Below are positions 1 through 11,039 of a DNA stretch of 64,000 nucleotides, in pieces. Position numbers and translations under genes: made by a program. The DNA lies in assembly GCA_028455995.1 (NCBI GenBank), contig JABELC010000006.1, positions 2,294,001 to 2,358,000 of the forward strand, in the 5' to 3' direction. The DNA is from Scleromitrula shiraiana (taxonomy: Eukaryota; Ascomycota; Leotiomycetes; Helotiales; Sclerotiniaceae). The notes below the pieces were generated by a model. It saw only the letters and a list, made by a program, of their open reading frames with translations, made no database searches and was not told the origin of the DNA. Within the stretch, counting starts at the first letter, position 1; every line of letters starts with the position of its first letter.

Positions 1-159
1 TATGTAAAGTCTCCAGGGGTGGTATGGACAATGACCAGATCAAGTTGTGATCTAAATAATCATAAAGCAGTAGCTCTGATATAAGCAAAAGCATCACCTC
101 AATTATCTATTGAGGCCAGTCAATCAATCCATCCTTCCGTTGCTGGACATTCGAACAAG

Positions 160-1938
160 ATGGCTGTGGAATATCAGGATGAGAAGTCTCCAGCGAAAGC
201 TGCTCATGTCAACATGATGACGGATTGTATAATTGCCAATATGCCAGTAGAAGGGCTGCGTTCAATACTTAGAGGTTTACTAGGAGAGAATACTTCAAAC
301 ACAGCAGGTCTTACAAAACTAGCATCACGATACCTCGCAAACACACGACCCTCATCCATACCAGAGCTACTTACCCTCTCTAATGGAGTACCAAAACCAA
401 ATCAAGACTTGCAGAAGATACAAAGCAGATACCGGTGCTTGATGGGATGTGGATTTGGGTTCGAAAGCGTGGAGCTCCTCACAAATGTCATACAACAGAT
501 ACAAAAGTTGGAGTGGGATGAAAAAACTCCCGAGGGGGAAGAATTTTTGGATGTTCTAGCGACTATTGATGGAGATATTGTGCAATCAACAACAGCAGTA
601 TATAAACTTCTCCTGACTAGTTCAGGAATGCGACCTATGACAGAGGGCGAATCCCAAATCATCGCGGCTTTAAAAAAAGCATTATATGCATGCAAAGGAA
701 ACGATATCGCGCACAGTAGAGATTTTGCTTTCGATCGCGGCTTGTGTTGTCTCGAAAAGCTCTTGGATGGAACTAATAATACGGATTTAGATCGCAAGAA
801 GGAAGAAGTACCGCCTACAACTGGGTTCCGTTCCTCCAAAAGTTCACTTGAATCATTTCAATTGGGTACCGCCGAAGTACCCAGAATGTTCATGGGTTTG
901 TGGCAGTTTTCTAGCCCCGCCTGGGGTACAGCCTCTAAACTAAAGATTGATCGTCACTTCAGGAAACATGTTGACGCTGGTCTCATCGCGTATGATATGG
1001 CAGACCATTATGGCGATGCTGAAGTCACATTTGTAAGGGATATTTCTTAGTTGTAAGGAACATGACTGTTAACATTTCTAGGGCCAATTTAGATCTACAC
1101 AAAGCGATTCAGACAAGATCTATTGTGCGACGAAATGGGCAGTTTTTGAACCGATTCAGGTTACCAAAGAAGTTGTAGATGCACAGGTATCCGAACGTTT
1201 GACGGCAATTAACTCTACCAGTGTCGAATTACTCCAATTTCACTGGCAAGATGTATGTTGAATCTAGTAGATTCAAATGATCATATATACTAACCAAGAA
1301 TGTAGTACAATGACCATCAATATGTACAAGCAGCACGCTTACTAGATGAGCACCCTGATGTTCAAAGTCTGGGTCTCTGCAATTTTGATTCAGATCGCAT
1401 GTGCGAAATCTTAGAAAGCGGTGTTAAGGCAGTTTCCAATCAGGTTCAGTTCTCTCTGATTGACCTTAGACCAACTTTCAAGATGGCAGAGAGTTGTAGG
1501 AAACACAACGTCAAACTCCTTACTTACGGTTCACTTTGTGGTGGATTTTTGGCAGACAAATGGGTTGGGAAACCTTCTCCAAACCTGTTCGACCAAAATA
1601 TGACTCCCAGTCATCGCAAATATTTTGAAATGATTACTATATGGGGAGGCTGGTTACTTTTTCAAGAATTACTCCAAGTGCTTGCATCCATTGGCACAAA
1701 GTACAAGGTTTCTGTTTCGAGCGTTTCGATTAGATGGGTGCTTGATCATGACTATGTGGGAGCTGTGATTATTGGCGCAAGAATGGGGATTAGTGAACAC
1801 GTTGATGAGAACCTGGCAACATTTTCTTTCAAGCTGGATGAGGAGGATAAGTCTGCCATCCAAAATGTATTGGATAGGTCGAGGGCGAAGGATGTGTTTC
1901 AGGCAATGGGTGATTGTGGTGCAGAATATAGACAATAA
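160..1938 (+). CDS. Aldo/keto reductase with N-terminal extension
   Basis: Predicted NAD(P)H-dependent carbonyl/sugar reductase of the aldo/keto reductase family; the substrate cannot be told. Three exons fit (160-1032, 1082-1252, 1306-1938; introns of 49 and 53 nt), giving 558 aa. The barrel starts near residue 240 (MFMGLWQFSSPAWG). The catalytic set is visible: Asp and Tyr in YDMADHYGDAE, Lys in CATKWAVF and His in LQFHWQD; the NADP-binding end follows (VIIGARMGISEHVDEN). The first 230 or so residues are helical-looking with many Leu and Cys and are not part of a normal reductase of about 320 aa; I do not recognise that segment. It is read in one open frame with the reductase, so it is a real extension if the ATG at 160 is used. 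It is followed on the same strand by a Zn2Cys6 regulator, which may control it (inference). Confidence 0.85.
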
Positions 1939-2395
1939 TTTAGTAATATATATGCATCGAGTTGGAGACATTTTTCGCCCATCTAATTATAATAATATTC
2001 GGTGATGAATAAAACGTCTGTAATTATATCTCTAACACGTTTAAATTTGTCTTGTGCACTGCCATGGAACACATTGACTAGCATGACCGGGATTGTTGCT
2101 TCAGCAAGGAGCAAGTACCAGTGTACCACTAAAAGGTGGGTGGAAATAATTGATAAGCTATCTGTTTATCTTTCTCCTTCATAACCTAGAATAGCGCATC
2201 CTGAATTCCGATATTCATTTTTTTTCGTGATATGAGTCTTGATATGGGTTGTACTTTATATTTTGAAAAGACTGGAAGATAAAAGATTTGGGGCCAATGA
2301 CCTCTTCAGGGTCAACAAATCCAAGCCGTTTGGGCTCAAAACCACCAAGGCAAGATAGCTCTTGATAAATCATAGGGATTGAGTTCTGATGAGAT
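1939..2395. other. Intergenic between reductase and Zn2Cys6 gene
   Basis: About 450 nt with only short, unconvincing open frames. It should hold the 3' end of the reductase gene and the promoter of the regulator. No clear TATA box or repeat was seen. Confidence 0.5.
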
Positions 2396-4609
2396 ATGTT
2401 TAGCCAAATAGCTTGTCTAGCATGCAGAGGCGTCAAATTAAAGTGTAAAGTGGTATCTCTAAATGAAAAATGCGAACGGTGCAAACGAAAATCACTAGAA
2501 TGTATTTTTGAACAGCATCGGCGTGGTAGAAAACCAGGGACAAAGTATGTCCTATCTTGTAATACATTGTATACATTGCTGATAGCGTAAGACTCAAACG
2601 ATACGCCCAGAAACCAAATACACAAACTGTAGATACGCAGGCTTCTGAGCAAATGGGACCTTCGTCAAACAGCACGAATGCCTGTACTTCCTCAAATTCA
2701 CGATTTTCCCCAGTTCCGGCTTCGAACAATCAGGTGACTGATTCTCCGCATACTTCTCCGCCTCAAACTTCATCCTGGGGCAATGAAAGATTGCAACAAG
2801 TCGGGATCTTGAGTAGGGAAGCCCAATTTGGGAAGTTCTCGCTGGAAAATATTCTGTCTGTACCAGATGTTTTGAAACCTTCTCCTATCCAAAGATCAAC
2901 GACTATTAATGTTGATAACTTCAATGATCCGATCACATGCAACATGCTCAGCTATCCAGTTGCTTTGGGATTATTTGATAGGTAAGATCCTTCCAAGTTA
3001 GAGCGAGGAATCTATGTCACGATACTAAATAAGAGTAGCTTCATGCGTTGTCTTAATCCATACATTTGTCAATTCGATCCCAAGCTCCATACTTTTGATT
3101 ATGTTCGGCAACGTTCATCTTTTCTCTTAACGGCAGTGCTTTCGGCATCTTCCAAGGCTTTTCACCCTGCACTACACCCAACACTGCGATCTCATGCCGA
3201 GAATCTACTTGGTAAAGCTTTTGCTCAAGGAACAAAGTCAACAGAGGTTGTACAGGCAATTCTTATCTTTACCTATTGGAAAGAACCGGCTGAGATACGC
3301 ACATGGCTACTGGTAGGATATGCAATTCGCATGTGTATTGAACTTGGGTGGCATGAACTGGAACCTGTATCACGAAAATCAACAACTTCGATCGACGAGG
3401 TAAGTATCAGGGAGGCTCGAAACATCGAAAGAACTTGGCTAGTTTTGTTTGTTTATGACAGAAGGTTGGTAATACATTTTTGAGATGATCTATAATCTGA
3501 CAACAACAGTTTGAGTCTGCAACTTGGGAAACCGTGGATGATAGAGCAGACCGATCTTATCACGAAAGCCAAAGAGTGGTATCAAGAAACATTTGCTGTA
3601 CCGGGTGGAGATCTTCTTCTCTCTGCTATGGTTTGTCTTCGGTTGATAAGTGCAGAGATGCTAGAGTTTACTTCTTCTCCCAAGTTAGGAAGTTCACGAT
3701 CAGATCTCCTGACGAGGCTCCTTAATACCGAGATTAGTTCATGGGAGAAAGACTGGTTGTGTAAATTTGAAGACGGTTTGAGGATCCAGACTTGATTATA
3801 TTGCTTGTACTAATTTGAAGTAGATACCGTTGAGCCACCCCAGAGATTTCTCATTAACTTCTACGGTTCTCATCTCAGACTTCTTCTGAACTCATATACA
3901 TTACAAGACTCACTCAAAGCCGCCAGAAAGAAGAACAGTTCCATATCAAAATCCGCGCTATGGCAGTGTTCATCTAGCGCAATGGGGATGTTGGAGAACA
4001 TTTCTCAGGTGATAGGGCCCTTAAAACAACTATACTTTGTCCAAGATTCAGTACATGTCATGACTGCATATGCCGCGATATTTCTTATCAAGGTAATTCA
4101 AAATTCTGTTAAGCAATTAAAACGATTGACTAACTATACATTAGCTTCTCGTCTCTCTTCCGAAGACACTTCGATCAGATCTTGAGACCCAATCTCTTCA
4201 AGCAATCCTCCTCGCTTCTAACACATTTGCACAACAATGCGCTAGTCAGATGACAGGCTGTGCCATGCAAGCAAGATTTCTCAAAAACCTTGTAGAGAAA
4301 TATCAGAGCTTAAAGTCACAAGCAAGTCATAACGCCCGAGAACATCAAAATACTGGTATCCAATCTAACGCTTATCAATATACTTCAAATTTCTCCACAA
4401 ACAATCAAATAAACACCGAAGTAGATTCCACGAGCCAGGTCCCTGGGACAATTGACCAAGATAACAGGGATCTCGCATCCATAACAGGAAGTGGAACAGA
4501 TTTTAGCAACGACCTAATTAATGATAAGGAGATATGGGAGGGTTTATTGACCGACGTTGGATTCTGGATGAGCGAAGGCGTTTTCTTATCAGATAACACC
4601 TTGAATTGA
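2396..4609 (+). CDS. Zn2Cys6 fungal transcription factor (prtT-like)
   Basis: Nuclear DNA-binding regulator of the Gal4 type. Six exons fit (2396-2544, 2592-2981, 3039-3464, 3510-3775, 3824-4092, 4145-4609), giving 654 aa with the frame kept throughout. The N-terminus has the six-cysteine cluster (CLACRGVKLKC then CERCKRKSLEC) followed by a basic linker RRGRKPGTK. The middle region (FLLTAVLSASSK, KSTEVVQAILIFTYWKE, WLLVGYAIRMCIELGWH) looks like the fungal-specific transcription factor domain and resembles the prtT/priB type. A Ser/Asn/Thr-rich linker lies between them, and the acidic Asn-rich C-terminus may be an activation region. The acceptor of intron 1 could be 2585 or 2591; both keep the frame. 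It sits 457 nt downstream of an aldo/keto reductase in the same direction, so a local-regulator role is possible but not shown. Confidence 0.88.
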
Positions 4610-4938
4610 GATTGACATCGATATCAAGAAGTCTGGACTCAAATTCTTGGTTAATTCTGTAATCTGAAATCGTGTTCCCCTTATCGTCCGGGGGGTGTTT
4701 AGTGTGGTGCGGGGAAGCTAAATAAATCCGAGCCGCTGATTGTTTAGAACGCCGAAAAGACCGCTGACTCAAGGAACATTACAAGGATAAAGTAGAAGAT
4801 AGTGTCCGGATTTGGATTATCATGAAATTTGATATCTAAATTCTAAAGCATATCTTCGAAATCTCTAGTTATTCGCACTTACTACTCACAACAACTCCGA
4901 GCAGCCCACCTCACCTACCACGCGATAACTCCGACATT
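4610..4938. other. Short intergenic region
   Basis: About 330 nt upstream of the small conserved gene at 4939. The stretch just before the ATG is rich in CA/CT (ACTACTCACAACAACTCC), as in fungal 5' leaders. Nothing else was seen. Confidence 0.5.
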
Positions 4939-5364
4939 ATGGCGTCTCAAACTCCTTCAGCAGATGACTCCTTCCAACTTTACGACCTCCGCGTCGAAGT
5001 CATCTGTCCCCCCTCCGCCAAAATCCTCTGCGGCGCAAAAGAAGGCGATCACTTTACCCTCGAAGGAGAGATGTTATACCTACCTCCCGGCCAGGGCATC
5101 AGTATCTACAGTTTATGTTCGTCTCCCCATAAAAAGATTTTCAACTACTAACATGAAGAAAATTCTTAACATAAAATAGCATCTGTACTGCCACTTTTAG
5201 CCGCTAAACAGAGATTCACTCATGCAAATGATTGGATGACTACGGATGGGCTGATAGCGTGTCCGGATCCTAATTGTGGGAGTCAGCTGAAGATTACGAG
5301 GACGGGGGTGAGGACTTTTAGGCATGGGGATACGACGGTTGTGGGCTTGGAGGGAAATGTTTAG
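4939..5364 (+). CDS. Small conserved protein, TIGR04076-like
   Basis: Two exons (4939-5116 and 5180-5364; a 63-nt intron with ACTAAC branch site) encode 120 aa. The motif order LYDLRVEVICPP, ILCGAKEGDHF, YLPPGQGISIYSL, LPLLAAKQR, NDWMTTDGLIACPDPNC looks like the small TIGR04076-type family found in many ascomycetes. The function of that family is unknown to me. Conserved Cys residues (CPP, LCGAK, CPDPNC) could bind a metal, which is inference. No signal peptide or membrane segment is visible, so it is probably cytosolic. Confidence 0.8.
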
Positions 5365-5642
5365 GATGGAATTGGATTTTGAATGGAGTTTCTTTTGGGG
5401 GCTGTAAATCGGGTGGAAGGGCGAATATAGAAAATCACGGATTGTTTGAGCATAGTTAGCATTATTGTATAAACGCGTTTGTATCCTTTTGTCTTTTATG
5501 CTTATATGTAGAGAATCCAAGGTCATCCTGAGAGAATGGGAAGTATGTATAAATAAACACCATGCATGTCACACCCTTAACCAATTTTGGAAGAATTATA
5601 TACACCTCTCCATATTTTTCAAATCTCAATTCCATCAAACTT

Positions 5643-6284
5643 TCACATTTCTGGCATCATAGTCAGAGATGTGTTAGAAATAGTGAGGTTATTGAGGTGA
5701 TTGAGTGAGGGAAATCCGACAGCAAGGCCATTTGAAAATGATGGAATATTGGGAAGGGCGAATAAAACGACTTCGGTCACATTAGAGAGGTCGGGAAAAT
5801 GTATGGTTTCCAGAAAGAGAATTTTTTCTATTATGAGAGACCCCGTAATGATCCGTAAATCACATGTAGTGATTGATGTGATATTGTCGATGTTTTTTAT
5901 GACCAAGTCCCCATCAATTGTTTCAATAGTTCTAATCTGGATTTGAGAGTCCGTTGATGTGGCTATCGTAACACTGCCAAAATAAGTTGAATAACTCAAA
6001 ATTGATTTTATATATGGGTAGTTGACAATGGTCATAATGCCTGGACTGCCACAATATGTCAATCTTTAGCAAATTTGCAGGTCTTGGTATCAGATGGAAC
6101 TCACCAGTCTCATCCCGCCCAAGTGCCAGCTGGGAGAAGCTCATCACAAATGCAAGAGGAATCATCGACTGGTTGACATTTAATCCCTCGGTGGAAGCCC
6201 ACATATTGAATTTCCTGCTTGTAGGTCGGGACATGAATTCTATAGAAAATAACGGGCGGTAGAAATAGAACTTGCAACATTATG
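5643..6284 (-). CDS. Ecm33/Sps2-like receptor-L domain protein, short or truncated
   Basis: Leu/Ile-rich repeats of the receptor-L type can be read on the minus strand between 5643 and about 6050 (IRTIETIDGDLVIKNIDNI, LRIITGSLIIEKILFLETIHFPDLSNV, FPSLNHLNNLTISNTSL). Fungal Ecm33/Sps2 cell-wall proteins are built of such repeats but are about 350-450 aa with a signal peptide and a GPI-anchor tail. Here the frame ends after about 140 residues without a Ser/Thr-rich tail or anchor signal. Upstream, a hydrophobic start (MLQVLFLPPVIF at about 6284) and a possible GTGAGT donor near 6105 suggest a 5' exon, but I could not make a clean join. It is either a very short member or a decaying copy. The 5' limit is uncertain. 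Confidence 0.5.
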
Positions 6285-8573
6285 ATAGATAGATATTGTG
6301 TCTTTCAAGGGGTTCCAATGACTTGCATATCTTCGTTCCAAGTAACCCACACGACACCGATAAATATTCACTGCGCCGCCCATATATGCAACACAATACA
6401 TGCATCAAGAGCTCGTATAACTAATCACATCAACGTAAATCACAAACATGTTCGAATGCAGGAAGCATGTGTGAAATGAAGTAAAAATGCACCTGCATTC
6501 ATATACCTGTTTCAATTCGATGTTGAGGGACAAAAAGCGCTTGCTAATGCGCGAGTTCTTTTGAACAGCCAGCATACACCTACCTTATGTGTCCAACATT
6601 CTGGAAAGAACTCTTGTATTTCATGATCCCAATGTGGTATACAAAGTGTTATAACGGGAAGAGAGTGTGTAGAATTAATCCTTCAATTGATTTGTTGTAA
6701 CTGCAAAGGTGTAGAAGGATGCTTGGCTCGCTCTCTGTCGCGGTACTGGAAGTCAATCAATATTAAAAACGAAATCGGTTATTGATTCAATCATTCGCAT
6801 TCCTCTTCATTTTCTATAGATCATCCAATAGAAAGATTTAGGAGCATATTCTCGGGGTGGGAGAAGGAATTTCCACGGATTAGGCTTGTAATAGTAACGA
6901 GATGTTCAACATATAAAATCCTACAGAACATTGCTTGAGGTATGAAACCCCCAAGAACACCGTTCGGTTCGATTCTGATAGAGTCGTTCATGTCGCTACC
7001 AATTGTCCCGAATTGTCGAAGTTTTTAGAATGCCAAAATTGGGCGTTCAATTACCAGTATCTCGAAGATTGACATTATTTTGAAGTTGCATGTTGGATAT
7101 CATTCGACCGAGGATTACACTCTCTATGCTTGTATTCACGCCAAAGCCAATATTGTAGATCGTACAAGCAATAGTAAAAGCGCCATGTTACTCCAAATAG
7201 TAACATCAAAGTTATAAGGAAGAATGGCGAAAGCCGGAAAGATCTAAGTCAGTGGCTTGATCTCGACAGAAGCAAAAAAACACAACTTCCAAGATTCGGG
7301 GTCCTTTTTCGAATCAGTATACACGAAATAAATCGACAAAATTGACACAACTTAACACGATGATCGACTAGGTCTTCAAGAAAAAGCTGGAGAATCTTCT
7401 AGCGCGCTTGGCAACATAAAACCCGAGTTTCCGATGGAAAAGCTACGGCGAGCGCGACAGAGATTTCTTTGATCCATATATATTTCATGTTGATATCAAC
7501 ATCGAGATTCAATACGAGCGAAGAGATGTAAATGTTCCAAACTCAATCCAAAGAGTCTCCATCTACTCTGTGATTCTGTCTCACTCGAGATATGTTTCGT
7601 GACTTGTTCATTCATGACTCGTGTAAGTCGAGTTCAACAACCTGGAAAAGAACAAAAATAGAAGAAAGGTATTTCTTTGGAGAAGATCATAGTATTCGCC
7701 CAATCCCCCATAAACTTTATTATATAAGGAGGGATTTAGCTAAATCACTGCTATTTTAAGAATACGAGCCAAGAGCAATCGGTGAGGTTATGATCGGCAC
7801 TCGAATGAATTATCGGGAGTTGGGTAACAGGTTGGCATTATTCAATACAGGCGTCATAAGAACAACGAGGAAGTATAATCCCGATATCTTCAATACGTTA
7901 CTGATTGAAAGTGGCTGAGCAACAGAGGGCAGATGAAAATAGAAGGCTTAAAGTTCATCCATTCATTATTATACTCGAGTAGAGAAATGAATTTTATGCC
8001 GAAATTGAAGCTTAAAATGTTGATTGTGCCTCTGTTGTGTCTGCCCTGCCCGGTGTGCCCGGTTCGGTAGTGCACAACACAATGTACTATGCTCCACATA
8101 GATAATGTGGAGAAAAGAATATCCACATCATACAACTGTCATTCGCCTCCTTCTCCCTTCAGAAACAGATGCCGAGCAAAATACGAGGGCGGACAACATC
8201 ATGTCAAGAAGCTAATCGGTTTCTATGTGGGACAAGGAGGGCGGATCTTGAGGTGGAAAATTGTTGATGCCATCTCCCGCACCAATTAGATGTGTTGTTT
8301 GTTTGCATTGCCTGGCATTTTAGGGGTTCAGGCCTATGAGATCATACAAGTTAGTCGATGGATGTTTTTCTCATGTACGGATGAATGCGTGCATATCAGA
8401 TCTCAACATTCAAGGAGTTTGGAACGTATATAAAGAGTTGAAGATATCCTCCAATTCAACATTCTCATTCATATCATCATCACAATAATACCAATTCATC
8501 CTTAACAAACATCAACTTTTTAATAATCAACTCACATTGACACATTCAAATCAACTCACATACATCAATCAAA
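6285..8573. other. Long region without a recognisable gene
   Basis: About 2.3 kb in which all frames on both strands are broken by stops; open stretches are at most about 80 codons and look random. I see no tRNA, terminal repeats or clear remnant of a known gene. The last 150 nt form the promoter and leader of the secreted-protein gene at 8574. Confidence 0.5.
8427..8434 (+). promoter_or_regulatory. TATA box of the secreted IgE-binding-like gene
   Basis: A full TATATAAA element lies 140 nt upstream of the ATG at 8574. It is followed by a long CA-rich, G-poor leader (8450-8573), the layout usual for strongly expressed fungal genes. The transcription start itself is not visible. Confidence 0.6.
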
Positions 8574-9194
8574 ATGTTCTCCAAGTCATTCGTCGCAACT
8601 ATCCTCGCCAGCACTGCTGCTGCTACCCCAATCGTCGGCCGTGCCGCCGGTGATGCTTTCGGTCTCATCTCCATCCGATCTGGAACTGCTCTCCAAGCCC
8701 AAACCATCACCGCTTCAGGTGGATCTCTCTGGATCGGAAAGCCAACTTCCTCATACTGCCCATTGGACAGTGGATGCCCAGGTGAGCTACCATGAGTTAT
8801 ATCCCAACTATTTACATAGACTAACAAAACTACAGCTGGTAACGCTACTACATTTGTCGCTGGTGATGGCACTGTTAGCCTGAACGTCGCTGTTCCAGGA
8901 GGTCAACAACTCTACATCTCCGAGGACTACGGACTTTCATACACTGCTCCTCACTCCGCTGATACTCACGGAGGAAAGACCTCAGGATTCGTCTACACTC
9001 CTGCAGCTGATGGTCAAGCCGTCGGTGATTTGAGCGTTACCGACTACGGATTCTTGGCTTGTGCAAGCCCTGAAGGACCTGGCATCTACTCCATCGCCGC
9101 TACACCAGGTGGAACCGGAACTGGAAACTGTACTTCCATTGTTTTGGCTACTGTTGCCTATGATGGAGCAGTTTCTGCTTGGGAATATGCTTAG
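8574..9194 (+). CDS. Secreted IgE-binding-like protein (IEB1 type)
   Basis: Two exons (8574-8781, 8836-9194; 54-nt intron) give 188 aa. The first 17-19 residues are a signal peptide (MFSKSFVATILASTAAATP), so the protein is exported. The mature part is compact and Gly/Ala/Ser/Thr-rich, with four cysteines (62, 68, 145, 168) that could form two disulfides, and two N-glycosylation sites (near 72 and 167). There is no GPI signal. The features recall the small fungal secreted proteins annotated as IgE-binding, whose Botrytis member BcIEB1 is an abundant extracellular protein able to trigger plant defence; I make the match from memory of the family, not from a search. A strong TATA box fits high expression. 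The molecular activity is unknown. Confidence 0.8.
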
Positions 9195-9463
9195 ATTGAT
9201 TGAAGACCAATCGTAGGCATGAGGGGACGAACTTCATGAAAGTGGCGGTCATGATTGTAATACTATTGCTTTCTTCTGCTGAGTAATTTTGGCGATATCG
9301 CATGTGTTTTTGTATATACCTAGATACTTATTATACCTCAATGCAATTCACTCCTTTTGACATTATCAAAACAAACATCCATTCCGTCATGCATCATGAC
9401 GTATATATAGATTCACTCACTTGTGGTTGTGGCGCAGTTATTGAGTATCAATTGAATTACTAC

Positions 9464-10807
9464 TCAAGCCATTGGCAGGTAACAGCATGATGTCCAACCA
9501 TCAATTCTGCTAAGTGGTATGAAATCTTCAATGCCTGAATGCCATACCAAATTCGTACTCTAAACCAGTCAGACCAATCCAATAAAACAAGCTAGCCTGG
9601 TTTTGCTTACCTCTTGGATGATTTCACGATTCTTCTTCTCCTCATCAGCAATACTACTTCCCAAAATGAATCCGCTTCTCTTCGCCAAAGCCGCCATTGC
9701 AAGACTTAGAGAGCTCCTCTCCGACACTAATGTTTGGCCCGATGGTGGAGATAGAAGTTCCCGAAGAAAGGCTTTTCCTGGTGCTTGTTTGACTGCAGCC
9801 CAATCTACGGCTATCATACCCAATTCGCTCTCGATTCCCCATGATGAGATATCCTCTTTCCCCCAAACAAGCATGAATAGTTGATCAAATGCAGACTTGC
9901 ACTTAGTGGCTTCGTAATCTGTGAGTTTTATAGCTTCCTATGTATAGATGTGAGCATTATTCAGGATGTTCCCCAAGATGTGATGAAAGAAGGAGACATA
10001 CCCATTCTTTTCCATGCAAAAACATCTCTGAAGGGGTTACTTTTCTTGGTGGGATGTTATACCGCATAATGGAGACTGGTACTTTTGTTTTTGGAGTTAT
10101 CCTGCAGGAAATGTTTTCCTTCAAGACGGGGTTTTCCAACATTGTAGATGTCATGATTCTTTGGATAGTGATGAGAGCTTGTAGAAAAACGAGGAACTTT
10201 AAGAAAGATCGAATTCATATAAGCATACCATCTTTGAGAGTGAATATCTACAGATACGGTCATAAGCCATACCCATTTCGGGTTTTGAAATAAGGTTTAT
10301 AGCAATGCCTCACATCATTGAGGTAAGTACGAATGAGGTAAATCTCCTGATATTTGATTATATATCTGAGGGAGTTTTAATTCGTGCATAGAGCATATTA
10401 GTTCGTCATCAATTTGAATACCAATTTGGAATACCACTTGATGAGATAGACTCATAGTTATAGGAATAACTTCAATGAGTAATTTGGAGGAGGGCACATT
10501 TCCACATCTCGCAAAATCTAGCTTCACACCATATCCTGAAGTTAGAACAGAAGAACAAAATAGAAGATCATGTCCAGAGCGATATTTTGTATATCTATTT
10601 GTTAATAGAACTGAACACAACTCACGAGTAGAGAGTTGTATGCTTGGGCAAGGGCCATGATCTTGAAATTTTACACATCATGAGTCCTAACAGATAGATC
10701 GTTGATACAACATCTAGTCGTTTGGCCAGTTGGATGATGGATAGTTGTTGGCGATCAAATTTGACAGTGACAGTACACCAGTCGTCCTGCAGCTGGTAGA
10801 AATCCAA
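9464..10807 (-). CDS. Unrecognised multi-exon gene, weak HeLo-like segment
   Basis: Several minus-strand pieces join by good splice sites: an exon with RDVFAWKRM joins at GTATGT...CACAG (near 9999/9917) to DYEATKCKSAFDQLFMLVWG..., which runs to IIQE, then GTAAGC...TTTAG (near 9607) leads to a last exon ending MA* at 9464. The DYEA...LVWGKEDI stretch has the Asp-to-Trp spacing seen in HeLo domains (fungal incompatibility proteins), but this is a weak resemblance. Upstream, MDFYQLQDDWCTVTVKF at 10807 may be the start, yet I could not connect it: a TAA lies in frame just before the RDVFAW exon. The gene may be decayed, or I am missing exons. Confidence 0.35.
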
Positions 10808-11039
10808 GATTACCTAATCCGCGATTGACGCTTATCAGGCTAATCCTTTTCCGGCTTAAGGTCACGTGGAGATATCATACCTCACCATTAAGGCATACAC
10901 GAAACTTTCTGATTGTGCGAACTTTTGCCCCGCTAAGAATTTCCACCACAAATCGAAAATATTCACGAATTCAACGTTTGACCAGAATTATATTGCGAAG
11001 TTTTCCACAACTTCTCAAAGTCAAACTTTCGTCGCAATC

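Noticed and set aside
402..839. 145-codon frame on the minus strand
   Set aside because: It is the antisense shadow of the aldo/keto reductase first exon, whose plus-strand frame continues into a clear family.
2215..2729. Minus-strand frames of 145 and 98 codons
   Set aside because: They overlap the Zn2Cys6 gene, whose cysteine cluster and spliced frame are unambiguous.
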